A stretch of DNA of 54,130 bases from Streptomyces fulvoviolaceus. GTDB taxonomy: Bacteria; Actinomycetota; Actinomycetes; Streptomycetales; Streptomycetaceae. Positions 16,047 to 24,452 of this stretch are shown one piece after another. The notes beneath the pieces are model-generated. The model ran no database searches and was not told the DNA's origin. It saw only the letters and a program-made list of their open reading frames with translations. The stretch is from assembly GCF_000718165.1 (NCBI RefSeq), contig NZ_JOEY01000076.1, positions 1 to 54,130 of the forward strand, read 5' to 3'. The stretch's first letter is position 1. Each line of letters begins with the position of its first letter. The position numbers were made by a program, and so were the translations under genes.

Positions 16047-16433
16047 CTACTCGCCGTCCTGCTCGGCCTGGGCCTGCTGGGCTTCCACTGCCTTGCGAAC
16101 CTCGTCCATGTCCAGCTTGCGGGCCTGCCCGATGACGTCCGCCAAGGCGGATTCGGGCAGGGCGCCCGGCTGCGCGAACACGGCAACCTGATCGCGCACG
16201 ATCATCAGCGTCGGGATCGACTGGATACCGAAGGCGGCGGCCAGCTCCGGCTGCGCCTCGGTGTCCACCTTGCCGAACACCAGGTCGGGGTTCTCCTCGG
16301 CGGCCTTCTCGTAGACCGGCGCGAACTGGCGGCACGGACCGCACCAGGTCGCCCAGAAGTCGATCAGGACGAACTCGTTGTCCGTGACCGTCTCGTCGAA
16401 GTTCTCCTTGGTGAGCTCCACGGTGCTGCTCAT
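16047..16433 (-). CDS. trxA: Thioredoxin
   Basis: A 128-residue thioredoxin with the redox motif WCGPC (Cys31, Cys34), the preceding FVLIDFWAT strand and the cis-proline segment SIPTLM. It is about 20 residues longer than the minimal protein because of a polar Gln/Glu-rich C-terminal tail. GAGGG precedes the ATG. It is divergent from a disulfide-reductase-like flavoprotein across 142 bases and convergent with the aldehyde dehydrogenase. A housekeeping-like cytosolic disulfide reductant, probably one of several in the genome. Confidence 0.92.
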   Translation of the reverse strand: MSSTVELTKENFDETVTDNEFVLIDFWATWCGPCRQFAPVYEKAAEENPDLVFGKVDTEAQPELAAAFGIQSIPTLMIVRDQVAVFAQPGALPESALADVIGQARKLDMDEVRKAVEAQQAQAEQDGE

Positions 16434-16575
16434 GGCGTGATCCCTCTTCCTGGTCTCGGAGCGAAGCCGTCGGCACAACACGGCCGGTCGGCCGTGTATT
16501 CCACTGCACTTCCACGTCGTATTCGGCGCGCGTACCCGTGTGGCCTCCGCGCACACCACCCACCAGACTGGGCCC

Positions 16576-18018
16576 ATGACGGAAACGGAAAACATCGCGT
16601 GCACCGCCTACGATGTAGTGGTGCTCGGGGCCGGACCCGTGGGGGAGAACGTCGCCGACCGCACCCGCGCGGCCGGGCTGTCCACCGCGGTCGTGGAGAG
16701 CGAGCTGGTCGGCGGGGAGTGCTCCTACTGGGCGTGCATGCCCAGCAAAGCGCTGCTGCGACCGGTGATCGCCCAGGCGGACGCGCGCCGCCTGCCCGGG
16801 CTGCGCGACTCGGTACAGGGTCCCCTCGACGCGGCCGCGGTCCTCGCCCGCCGGGACGAGTACACCTCCCACTGGAAGGACGACGGCCAGGTCGGGTGGC
16901 TCGACGCCATCGGCGCCGATCTGTACCGCGGCCACGGCCGCCTCGCCGGAGAGCGCACGGTGACGGTCACCGGGCCCGACGGGGAACGGCATGTGCTGAC
17001 CGCACGGCACGCGGTGGCCGTCTGCACCGGTACGACGGCCGTGCTGCCCGACCTGCCGGGCCTCGCCGACGTCAGGCCGTGGACCAGCCGGGAGGCCACC
17101 AGTGCCAAGGCGGCCCCCGGGCGGCTGGTCGTGGTCGGCGGGGGAGTGGTCGCCACCGAGATGGCCACCGCCTGGCAGGCCCTCGGCTCGCAGGTCACGC
17201 TCCTCGTCCGTGGCAAGGGCCTGCTGAACCGCATGGAACCCTTCGCCGGCGAACTCGTCACCGAAGGGCTCGCCGGGGCGGGTGCCGACGTGCGCACCGG
17301 TACCTCGGTCGAGTCGGTCACCCGTGAGAACGGCACGGTCGTGGTCGTCACCGGCACCGGCGACCGCATCGAGGCCGACGAGATCCTCTTCGCCACGGGG
17401 CGTGCCCCGCACACGGGCGACATCGGTCTGGACACCGTCGGCCTCGAGCCGGGCTCATGGCTGGAGGTGGACGACAGTCTGCGTGTCACCGGCAGCGAGT
17501 GGCTGTACGCGGTCGGCGACGTGAATCACCGTGCTCTGCTCACCCACCAGGGCAAGTACCAGGCGCGCATCGCAGGCGCCGCCATCGCTGCCCGCGCCTC
17601 CGGGGTGCCGTTGCTGGAGTCCGACCCCTGGGGAGCTCACGCCGCCACCGCCGACCATGCGGCCGTCCCGCAGGTCGTCTTCACCGACCCCGAGGCGGCC
17701 GCCGTAGGCCTCTCCCTGGCGGAGGCCGAGCAGGCGGGCCACCGGGTCCGTGCCGTCGACTACGAACTGGGCAACGTCTCCGGGGCGAGCCTGTACGGGG
17801 AGGGCTACCGGGGCCGGGCCCGCATGGTCGTCGACCTCGAACGCGAGATCCTTCTCGGGGTCACCTTTGTCGGCCCCGGCGTCGGCGAGCTGATCCACTC
17901 GGCGACGATCGCGGTCGCCGGGCAGGTGCCGATCAGCCGTCTGTGGCACGCGGTTCCGTCGTATCCGACGATCAGTGAGGTGTGGCTGCGGTTGCTGGAG
18001 GCTTACCGGGACAACTGA
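16576..18018 (+). CDS. Class I pyridine nucleotide-disulfide oxidoreductase family protein
   Basis: A 480-residue FAD flavoprotein of the lipoamide dehydrogenase/glutathione reductase fold. It has the FAD motif VVLGAGPVGENVA, redox-active cysteines Cys49 and Cys54 (GGECSYWACMPSK), the NADPH/NADH motif VVVGGGVVATEMA, the second FAD motif LYAVGDVN and a dimer domain. In the C-terminal active-site segment the usual catalytic His before Pro-Thr is replaced by Tyr463 (HAVPSYPTISE), a feature shared with mercuric reductases rather than with lipoamide dehydrogenase. The true substrate is therefore open. It is divergent from thioredoxin, but the pairing may be coincidental. Confidence 0.85.
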   Translation: MTETENIACTAYDVVVLGAGPVGENVADRTRAAGLSTAVVESELVGGECSYWACMPSKALLRPVIAQADARRLPGLRDSVQGPLDAAAVLARRDEYTSHWKDDGQVGWLDAIGADLYRGHGRLAGERTVTVTGPDGERHVLTARHAVAVCTGTTAVLPDLPGLADVRPWTSREATSAKAAPGRLVVVGGGVVATEMATAWQALGSQVTLLVRGKGLLNRMEPFAGELVTEGLAGAGADVRTGTSVESVTRENGTVVVVTGTGDRIEADEILFATGRAPHTGDIGLDTVGLEPGSWLEVDDSLRVTGSEWLYAVGDVNHRALLTHQGKYQARIAGAAIAARASGVPLLESDPWGAHAATADHAAVPQVVFTDPEAAAVGLSLAEAEQAGHRVRAVDYELGNVSGASLYGEGYRGRARMVVDLEREILLGVTFVGPGVGELIHSATIAVAGQVPISRLWHAVPSYPTISEVWLRLLEAYRDN

Positions 18019-18033
18019 GCGCTCCGCCGGTTG

Positions 18034-18157
18034 TGTCGATATGCCGCTCCGCCGCGGGGCCGCGATGTGTCGTCGGTTCTCTGCGGTGCCGTCGTGGCTG
18101 GTCGCGCCCACGCGGCGGTGCCGCGTATCGACATGGCCCCGCGCCCCTTCAGGGCGC
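18034..18157. repeat. Streptomyces-type intergenic repeat with imperfect long inverted repeat and hairpin
   Basis: Arms 18034-18056 and 18111-18133 are inverted copies matching at 20 of 23 positions (outer bases TGTCGATA / TATCGACA). They enclose a 54-base centre and are followed by a GCGCCC/GGGCGC hairpin at 18141-18157. The arrangement matches, from memory, a repeat found after many Streptomyces genes. It lies between the convergent flavoprotein and peptide deformylase genes and probably acts as a transcription end. Confidence 0.6.
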
Positions 18158-18173
18158 TGCCGAACCGAACTGC

Positions 18174-18818
18174 TCAGGGGAGCTCGAAGCCCAGGGACGC
18201 GGCCGCCGTCTCCGGCGTCGGCTGCGTCCAGCGCTCGGACATCGCCTGGTTCGAGGACAGTGAGCGGAGTTCGGCCCGGTCGAGGTACAGCATGCCGTCG
18301 AGGTGGTCGGTCTCGTGCTGGACGATGCGGGCGGGCCAGCCGGTGAACACCTCGTCCACCGGGCGGCCCTGCTCGTCCTCGCCGGTCAGCCGGACCTCGG
18401 CGTGCCGAGCGACCACCGCCTGCCATCCCGGCACACTCAGACAGCCCTCGAAGAACGCGGCCCGGGCGGTGCCGACGGGCTCGTACGACGGGTTGACCAG
18501 GACCCGGAACGGCTGCGGAGCCCGTCCGCGCGCCACCCGCACCTCGTCCGGCACGGGCGCCGGGTCCTCGATGACCGCGATCCGCAGCGGCACACCCACC
18601 TGGGGGGCGGCGAGGCCCACGCCCGGCGCCGCGTGCATGGTGATGCGCAGGGCCTCGACGAAACGGGCGAGCAGCGGGGCGTCCAACTGGCCGTCGAAGG
18701 GCTCGGTCGCGCGCCGTAGCACCGGTTCGCCGGCCGCCACGATCGGCAGCGGACCGTCCGTGGCGAGGAGTTCCTCGACCAGCTCGGCAAGGGGCGTGCG
18801 ATCACTCGGAGTTGCCAT
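18174..18818 (-). CDS. def: Peptide deformylase
   Basis: A 214-residue deformylase that removes the formyl group from nascent proteins. All three motifs are present: GVGLAAPQVG (residues 66-75), EGCLSVPG with the metal Cys, and QHETDHLDG with the two metal His and catalytic Glu. Streptomyces genomes carry several deformylases; this looks like one of the longer accessory copies, with about 25 extra N-terminal residues. The ATG at 18818 was chosen; the open frame extends 20 codons further upstream without family resemblance. Confidence 0.92.
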   Translation of the reverse strand: MATPSDRTPLAELVEELLATDGPLPIVAAGEPVLRRATEPFDGQLDAPLLARFVEALRITMHAAPGVGLAAPQVGVPLRIAVIEDPAPVPDEVRVARGRAPQPFRVLVNPSYEPVGTARAAFFEGCLSVPGWQAVVARHAEVRLTGEDEQGRPVDEVFTGWPARIVQHETDHLDGMLYLDRAELRSLSSNQAMSERWTQPTPETAAASLGFELP

Positions 18819-18956
18819 CGCGCCAGGATGCCACGGCGCCTCAACGGGACCCTCACGCTCCTGTGTGACGCAGGTCACTCACGCCTCCGGGAACTCGACG
18901 CCCTCTCCCTCCGACTACTGGACCGCTACAGTCCCCAGCCCTCGGAGAAGCCGCCG

Positions 18957-20363
18957 ATGTCCACCGCTCCCTCGACCACCACGGACGAGGCCCCGCCGCC
19001 GGTCACTCCGGCGCCGTCCCCCGGCAGATGGTCCCCGCTGCGTCCGCTGATCCTCCGACTGCACTTCTACGCCGGTGTGTTCGTCGCGCCGTTCCTGCTC
19101 GTCGCCGCCGTCACGGGCTTCCTGTACGCCGGTGCGTTCCAGGCCGAGAAGATCGTCTACTCCCACGAGATGACCGTCCCCGTCGGCGACGCCAAGCTGC
19201 CGATATCGGAGCAGGTGGCCGCTGCCCGCAAGGCCTACTCCGAGGGCGCGGTCTCGGCCGTACGTCCCTCGCCCGAGGACGACGCGACCACCAGGGTGAT
19301 GCTGTCCGGCGTCAAGGGAGTCGACGCCACCCACACCCTCGCGGTGTTCGTCGACCCGTACACCGGCAAGGTCCGCGGGGCGCTGGAACAGTACGGCTCC
19401 ACCGGCGCGCTGCCTCTGCGCACCTGGATCGACGAGTTCCACCGCGACCTGCAGCTCGGAGAGAACGGCCGCCTCTACAGCGAGCTCGCCGCGAGCTGGC
19501 TGTGGGTGATCGCGGGCGGTGGCCTGGTGCTGTGGTTCTCCCGCCGCCGCGCCCTGCGCAAGGTGCGCGGCACCAGCGGGCGGCGCCGTACGCTCGGGCT
19601 GCACGGCAGCGTCGGCGTCTGGGCCGCGGCCGGGTTCATCTTCCTCTCGGCGACCGGCCTGACCTGGTCGACGTACGCCGGAGCCAACATCGACGAACTG
19701 CGCACCTCGCTCGGCCAGTCCACCCCGTCGGTCTCCTCGGCCTCCGGCGGTGACCACTCGGGGCACGGCGCGTCCTCCTCGGCCGGGGACGCCGAGCACG
19801 GCGTCGGCCTCGACAAGGTCCTGGCGGCCGCCCGCGCCGAGGGCCTCGGCGATCCCGTCGAGATCGTCCCGCCCGCCGACGAGTCGTCCGCGTACGTCGT
19901 GAAGCAGGTGCAGCGCAGCTGGCCCGAGAAGCAGGACGCGGTCGCGATCGATCCCACCACCGGCGAGGTCACCGACGTCCTGCGGTTCGCCGACTACCCG
20001 TTGCTCGCGAAGCTGACCCGCTGGGGCATCGACCTGCACACCGGTGTCCTGTTCGGTCTGGTCAACCAGATCGCCCTGATGCTGCTCGCGCTGTCGCTGG
20101 TCCTGCTGATCGTGTGGGGCTACCGCATGTGGTGGCAGCGCGGCCGCGGCTCTTCGTTCGGCCGCCCGATCCCGCGCGGCGCCTGGCAGCAGGTGCCCCC
20201 GCAGATCCTGCTGCCGTGCGTGGTGGCGATCGCCGTGCTCGGCTACTTCGTGCCGCTGCTGGGCATCCCGCTGGCCGGGTTCATCGTCGCCGACGTCGTC
20301 CTCGGGGAGATCGCCCACCGGCGGGGAGGGCGGAAGGACACGGTCGAGGCCGGGTCGAAGTAG
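18957..20363 (+). CDS. PepSY-associated transmembrane protein
   Basis: A 468-residue membrane protein of the PepSY_TM family. A first helix (LHFYAGVFVAPFLLVAAVTGFLYAG written in shorter form: residues about 36-60) is followed by an extracytoplasmic PepSY domain (PISEQVAAARKAY, FVDPYTGKVRG). Then come two central helices, a second PepSY-like domain and three C-terminal helices. A His-rich loop (GGDHSGHG, residue about 265) could bind metal. Such proteins often accompany iron or copper uptake and act in membrane electron transfer. A GGAGAAG ribosome site precedes the ATG. A 20-base GC palindrome follows the stop. Confidence 0.85.
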   Translation: MSTAPSTTTDEAPPPVTPAPSPGRWSPLRPLILRLHFYAGVFVAPFLLVAAVTGFLYAGAFQAEKIVYSHEMTVPVGDAKLPISEQVAAARKAYSEGAVSAVRPSPEDDATTRVMLSGVKGVDATHTLAVFVDPYTGKVRGALEQYGSTGALPLRTWIDEFHRDLQLGENGRLYSELAASWLWVIAGGGLVLWFSRRRALRKVRGTSGRRRTLGLHGSVGVWAAAGFIFLSATGLTWSTYAGANIDELRTSLGQSTPSVSSASGGDHSGHGASSSAGDAEHGVGLDKVLAAARAEGLGDPVEIVPPADESSAYVVKQVQRSWPEKQDAVAIDPTTGEVTDVLRFADYPLLAKLTRWGIDLHTGVLFGLVNQIALMLLALSLVLLIVWGYRMWWQRGRGSSFGRPIPRGAWQQVPPQILLPCVVAIAVLGYFVPLLGIPLAGFIVADVVLGEIAHRRGGRKDTVEAGSK

Positions 20364-20393
20364 GACAGCATGGCTCCCGCCCCCGCCCGCCGC

Positions 20394-20413
20394 GGGGCCG
20401 GGGCCCCGGCCCC
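20394..20413. terminator. 20-base GC palindrome after the PepSY gene
   Basis: GGGGCCGGGG followed by CCCCGGCCCC is a perfect palindrome 30 bases after the PepSY stop. It lies just beyond the point where the truncated TPR gene loses family resemblance. It may end transcription of either gene, or mark a rearrangement joint. Confidence 0.45.
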
Positions 20414-20428
20414 CCGTGTTGCGGTGGC

Positions 20429-20668
20429 GTACTGCTCCACCGGGTCGCGCTCGACGATGATGCGCAACTCCGTCTCTGCGCGGTGCAGTTGGGCCGAGTG
20501 GTAGTAAGCGCGTGCCAGCAGCAGCCGGGGTCCGGTCTGCTCCGGCACCTCCTCGACCAGTCCGCCCAGGACGCGCGCCGCGGCGGTGTAGTCCTTCGCG
20601 TCGAAGAACAGCTGCGCGCGCTCCCAGCGCTCCGCCGGTGTTCCGTGGTCGTAGTACGTCGTGTTCAC
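20429..20668 (-). pseudogene. TPR protein, truncated after about 80 residues
   Basis: The first 80 residues, from a GTG at 20668 with a perfect AAGGAGG ribosome site, are a normal tetratricopeptide-repeat protein (YYDHGTPAERWERAQLFFDA, LVEEVPEQTGPRLLLARAYY, RIIVERDPVEQY). In the Streptomyces family this is followed by a second repeat unit (LMLGRTLERQGR-like). Here it is replaced by Ala/Arg/Pro-rich sequence that runs antisense through the 3' end of the PepSY gene and only stops at 20243. The C-terminal half has evidently been deleted and the frame fused to unrelated DNA. An intact promoter region upstream means a chimeric protein of up to about 141 residues could still be made. Confidence 0.7.
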
Positions 20669-20713
20669 TGCTGACCTCCTTCGGCCCCTACAACCCGGCA
20701 GGGTGCTTAAACA

Positions 20714-20728
20714 TTCCACTACTTGGAA
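20714..20728. promoter_or_regulatory. Small inverted repeat upstream of the TPR gene
   Basis: TTCCA-CTACT-TGGAA is a 15-base inverted repeat between the MarR gene stop (20740) and the TPR start (20668). Its position, 46 bases before the GTG, fits an operator or promoter element. Assignment is by position only. Confidence 0.3.
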
Positions 20729-20739
20729 CCGGGGGCCGG

Positions 20740-21183
20740 TCAGGCGGGCAGGGCGGCCAGCTCGGCGTTCGCCCGCTCGGTGATCAGAGTCAGTACGCGG
20801 CCGGCGGTCGCCCGGTCCTCCGTGGAGATCCCGGCGTAGATCCGGGCGGAGAACTGCCCGGTCTCGGCGCTTGTCTCGGCGTAGAGTCCCCGACCCGAGT
20901 CCGTGACCTGCAGCAGGGACGCTTCCGCCGCCACCAGGCCCTTGCCGATCAACTCCTCGATGGTGTCGTGGATGTCCGCCGTGTCGACCTTGAGCGAGCC
21001 GGCGACCTGTCCGACGAGCTCGTCGCGCTCGACCGGTGCGTCGGCGATCGCGACGGGTCGGAGGGTCACCGACTGCTGGAAGGTCAGGTCGTAACGGGTC
21101 AGTACGGACTCGAGGACGGCGCGGGCGGCGTAGTGCGCCAGGCCGATGACGCGGGAGTCGAGGGTGGGTGCGGTGGTGGTCAT
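20740..21183 (-). CDS. MarR-like winged-helix regulator
   Basis: A 147-residue protein. Its layout is a dimerisation helix (VIGLAHYAARAVLESVLTRY), a winged helix (LTFQQSVTLRPVAI, then ELVGQVAGSLKVDTADIHDTIEELIGKGLV split across the recognition helix and wing, LLQVTDSGRGLYAE) and a C-terminal helix. This resembles MarR proteins that sense drugs or oxidants. No Cys is present, so an OhrR-like thiol switch is excluded. GAAGGAG lies 6 bases before the ATG. It is divergent from the pirin gene across an AT-rich 156-base region, its likely target. Confidence 0.75.
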   Translation of the reverse strand: MTTTAPTLDSRVIGLAHYAARAVLESVLTRYDLTFQQSVTLRPVAIADAPVERDELVGQVAGSLKVDTADIHDTIEELIGKGLVAAEASLLQVTDSGRGLYAETSAETGQFSARIYAGISTEDRATAGRVLTLITERANAELAALPA

Positions 21184-21239
21184 GGCTGCTCCTTCGGGTG
21201 CCGTGCAAGGGAGTTCGTCGCCTACGAAACAATACGGTA

Positions 21240-21262
21240 CATGGCTACTATGTCCATGGCTA
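21240..21262. promoter_or_regulatory. AT-rich divergent promoter region with repeated CATGGCTA
   Basis: CATGGCTA occurs at 21240-21247 and 21255-21262, 15 bases apart, and CATGG/CCATG also pair as an inverted repeat across the same stretch. This is the only AT-rich patch (ACTATG, TATTAT) between the MarR-like and pirin genes and probably holds both promoters and the MarR site. Confidence 0.45.
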
Positions 21263-21339
21263 TTATTTCGCGGGACTCATGGAAGCAGCCCCGATTGACG
21301 GACTGACGGGACGACCCCCGCACGGCTAGGTTGGGCGCC

Positions 21340-22305
21340 ATGAGCAATCTTGATCGGCAGGCGGTTCCCGCTCTGTGCGGTGGCCGCGGCTTCGTGGTGG
21401 CGGAGCCCGTCCGTGAACTCCTCAGCCCGCGCACCGTCAAGCTCGGCGAGTCCAGCGAGGTCCGCCGTCTGCTGCCCAACCTGGGCCGCCGCATGGTCGG
21501 CGCCTGGTGCTTCGTCGATCACTACGGCCCGGACGACATCGCCGACGAGCCCGGCATGCAGGTACCGCCGCACCCGCACATGGGCCTGCAGACGGTGAGC
21601 TGGCTGCACGAGGGCGAGGTGCTGCACCGTGACTCCACCGGCAGCCTCCAGACGATCCGCCCCCGGGAACTGGGCCTGATGACCTCAGGCCGCGCGATCA
21701 GCCACTCGGAGGAGAGCCCGCAGTCCCACGCCCGCTTCCTGCACGGCGCCCAGCTGTGGGTCGCCCTCCCGGACAGCCACCGCCACACCGACCCGCGCTT
21801 CGAACACCACGCCGAGCTGCCGCGCGTCACGGCACCGGGCCTGACGGCCACGCTCATCCTCGGCGACCTCGACGGCGCGAGCTCGCCCGGAACGACCTAC
21901 ACCCCCATCGTCGGCGCCGACCTGGCCCTCGCTCGCGGCACGGACGTGCGCCTCCCGCTGGAGCCTGACTTCGAGTACGCCGTGCTCTCCATGTCCGGCG
22001 AGGCCCACGTGGACGGGGTGCCGCTGCTGGCGGGCTCGATGCTCTACCTCGGCTGCGGCCGCACCGAACTCCCGCTGCGCGCCGAGTCGGACGCCGATCT
22101 GATGCTCCTGGGCGGCGAGCCGTTCGACGAGGAGCTGATCATGTTCTGGAACTGGATCGGGCGGTCCCAGGAAGAGATCGAGCAGGCCCGCGCCGACTGG
22201 ATGACGGGATCGCGCTTCGGCGAGGTGAAGGGGTACGACGGAGCTCCGATTCCGGCTCCGGAACTGCCGCCGGTGCCGTTGAAGCCGCGGGGCAGGGTGC
22301 GTTGA
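21340..22305 (+). CDS. Pirin-family protein
   Basis: A 321-residue bicupin. The N-terminal cupin has the pirin metal ligands in PPHPHMGLQTVSWLHEGE (two His, later His and Glu in SGRAISHSEESP) and the signature MVGAWCFVDHYGP. The C-terminal pirin domain is complete to EELIMFWNWIGRS. Pirins bind iron and either act as quercetin-type dioxygenases or as redox-sensing partners of transcription factors. A GTG or ATG slightly upstream (21331) is possible, but MSNLDRQ at 21340 is the usual start. It is divergent from and probably controlled by the MarR-like protein. Confidence 0.9.
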   Translation: MSNLDRQAVPALCGGRGFVVAEPVRELLSPRTVKLGESSEVRRLLPNLGRRMVGAWCFVDHYGPDDIADEPGMQVPPHPHMGLQTVSWLHEGEVLHRDSTGSLQTIRPRELGLMTSGRAISHSEESPQSHARFLHGAQLWVALPDSHRHTDPRFEHHAELPRVTAPGLTATLILGDLDGASSPGTTYTPIVGADLALARGTDVRLPLEPDFEYAVLSMSGEAHVDGVPLLAGSMLYLGCGRTELPLRAESDADLMLLGGEPFDEELIMFWNWIGRSQEEIEQARADWMTGSRFGEVKGYDGAPIPAPELPPVPLKPRGRVR

Positions 22306-22437
22306 CCTGCTGAGACGCGCCAATGAAGTTGTCGGGGACGGGGGCGTGTGGTCCTCCGTCTTCGGCGCCTGGACGGGGCAGGAGGTTGTGCGGGCGGCTG
22401 TGGCGGTCCGCTTGCGGCCGACTAACTGGTCGCCCAG

Positions 22438-22800
22438 ATGGCATTCGCCCTCTCCCGCCCGGAGTACGGTCCCGTCGTGCGCGGCCTGGTCGCCGAACTC
22501 GACGTCGAGCGCGCGCTGGTCGCCCCGGCCGCCGATCTCCCGGTGGACGAGCACACCGCGCCCGGCGCCTCACGGACGGCCACCGACGAGGACGCGGACA
22601 AGCAGTACGGAAGGCTCACCGAGCAGATCATGGCGTACTTCACCAAGATCGGTGACGTCGACGTACGAGCCCGTGAGGTCGCGGCGGCGCTCGGCCGCGA
22701 CGCCGACAGTGGAAGCATCAACGCGGTCCGCAGCACGCCTCGTCGCCTCCTCCCGCATCCAGCGCGCCGGCAGGCCGGCGTTCCTGGGCGGTACACGGTG
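22438..22800 (+). pseudogene. Small helix-turn-helix-like protein, apparently frameshifted
   Basis: From ATG 22438 one frame reads RLTEQIMAYFTKIGDVDVRA and REVAAALGRDADSGSINAVR, which looks like a small winged-helix domain. At about 22737 the sensible reading jumps to another frame: the first frame turns Arg/Pro-rich, while the +1-shifted frame continues RLVASSRIQRAGR, as expected for the rest of the recognition helix and wing. A short deletion near 22735-22742 explains this. Family not recognised. It lies beside other decaying genes. Confidence 0.5.
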
Positions 22801-22801
22801 G

Positions 22802-23143
22802 TCAACGCGACGATCCCAGGATCACCACGACACACGCGATCATCGCCAGGGTGATCAGCCCCATCGCGGTGAGTGTTCCCCGCAGCCATTGCCGCATCCG
22901 GACGTGGTGTTGCGCTTCCAGCGCTTCGCCGCGCTCGGCGATGTGATCGGTCACCATGCGGGCGACGTCTTTCTGCTCGTCGACGTACCACTGCTCGATG
23001 TCCCGTTTCTGCTCGGGGGTGAGCCCCTCCACGCGCGCGGTGAAGGCCGCTACGCGGCGGTGCGTAGCTCCTGTATGAGCCTCCTGGTAAAGGAAGCCCT
23101 CGATGTCGGTGAGGCCGCGGGCGGCCTCCTCGCGTGCGGTCAT
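22802..23143 (-). CDS. Small single-pass membrane protein next to NDH-2
   Basis: A 113-residue protein with a charged, coiled-coil-like helical region (EEAARGLTDIEGFLYQEAH; VEGLTPEQKRDIEQWYVDEQ) and one C-terminal transmembrane helix at about residues 92-110. Similar Streptomyces proteins are often labelled cytochrome c oxidase subunit I-like, but no haem or copper ligands of that enzyme are visible. ATG 23143 fits the usual start. An in-frame ATG at 23182 overlaps the upstream NDH-2 stop (ATGA) and has GGAAGG 10 bases ahead, so a coupled, 13-residue longer form is possible. It likely functioned with the now broken NADH dehydrogenase. Confidence 0.6.
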   Translation of the reverse strand: MTAREEAARGLTDIEGFLYQEAHTGATHRRVAAFTARVEGLTPEQKRDIEQWYVDEQKDVARMVTDHIAERGEALEAQHHVRMRQWLRGTLTAMGLITLAMIACVVVILGSSR

Positions 23144-23178
23144 GGCGTACCCCCGATGGAAACGAGAACCCCACATGG

Positions 23179-24452
23179 TCATGCCGTGCTGCCTTCCTTC
23201 GCACGGGCGGCACCCGGGTTCTGCGTCCGCTCACTCGTGACGAGAGCGTCCCGCGGGTGCTGCACGAGGGACACGAGATCCCGGCCCGTCAGGGCCGCGG
23301 TGAGCCAGACCGCCAGAACGCGGACGATGCCCTTGTACTGGAAAATGCCCCGCCCGAGCCCCAGCGTCGCCACCACGCCCAGGCTGCCGTGGCGGTGGTT
23401 CCGTACTCGCCGCCCGCGCAGATCGGCCACGAGGTTCGTGGCGAGGAGCCTCCCCTGCCGCACGGCGTGCTGGGCGTTCGGTACTGTGCGCGCCCCCGGC
23501 AGCGGCGAGGCCAGGTCGGGAATGGTCGCGTCGTCCCCGGCCGCCCGGACGTCCGGCACCGGCTCGCTTTCCGTGCCCACGCGCATTTCGGGGCGGACGA
23601 GCAGCAGGCCACGCTCGTCGAGCGGCAGGTCCGTGTGGTGGTGCACGACCGGGTTCGGGGCGTTGCCGGCGGCCCGGACGATCGGCGTGGCGTCGTACTC
23701 CCCTCCGTCGGAGAGGACGACGTGGCCGTCCTCGGCGGACAGCAGTCGCGTGTTCAGGCGGGCAGGCGCGCCGCGGCGTTCCAGGTGGCGCACCACCCAG
23801 GCACCGGGCTTGTCGCTCACCTCGGGCAGGATGCGGCCCCGGGCCTCGACCAGGTGGAAGGACAGGTCGTCGATGGTCAGCTCCGGACAGGACCTGAGCA
23901 TCGCGGTCGCCAGCGACAGCAGTTCCCTGAAGCCCTCGACGCCGGGGAACCCAGCTCCCACGAACGCGAGGGTGAGCAGCTTTCGCCGCTCGGGGCCGGG
24001 TGGCGGCGACGCGGCCTGGTCGAATGCGGTCATCAGCCGGTCACGGATCGCCACGGCCTCCTCGACGTGCTTGAGGCCGATGGTCTGCTGCGCCGGGCCG
24101 GGTATGGGGAAGGAGCGGGTCACGGCGCCGGCGGTGACCACGAGGATGTCGTAGCGCAGCTCGTAGGTGTCTCCGCGCGCGGGGCGGCCGGTCACCGCGT
24201 GGCCTCGTCACGGATCTCGGTCACGGTCCCCGCGATCAGCTGCGTACGACTCACATGCCGCCGCAGCGAGACGACGGCATGACGTGCCTCCACCGAACCG
24301 GCCGCCACCTCCGGCAGGAAGGGCTGACAGGTCATGTACGGGCGCGGGTCGACGACCGTGACCTGCTCCTCGCCCGGACGCAGCTTCTTCTGCGGGCCCC
24401 ATGCGGTGCAGAAGCCCGCGCGGCCGCCGCCGACGATCAGAATCTCTCGCAT
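23179..24452 (-). pseudogene. Type II NADH dehydrogenase (NDH-2-like), broken by frameshift and deletion
   Basis: From ATG 24452 (AGAGGG ribosome site) the FAD motif region reads ILIVGGGRAG and PYMTCQPFLPEVAAGSVEAR. The frame stops with a TGA at 24194-24192. Homology resumes at once one frame over, RPARGDTYELRYDILVVTAG, continuing to 23179 with the NADH fold (FVGAGFPGVEGF) and AAGDDATIPDLASP. The resumed frame can start at a GTG overlapping the stop (GTGA at 24195), so two fragments could be translated. Near the end, IFQYKGIV joins directly to RVLAVWLTAAL. Intact relatives have about 25-30 residues there that form the membrane-binding helix region. Non-conservative changes in glycine motifs (GGGR, VGAGFPG) also suggest loss of function. 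Confidence 0.75.
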
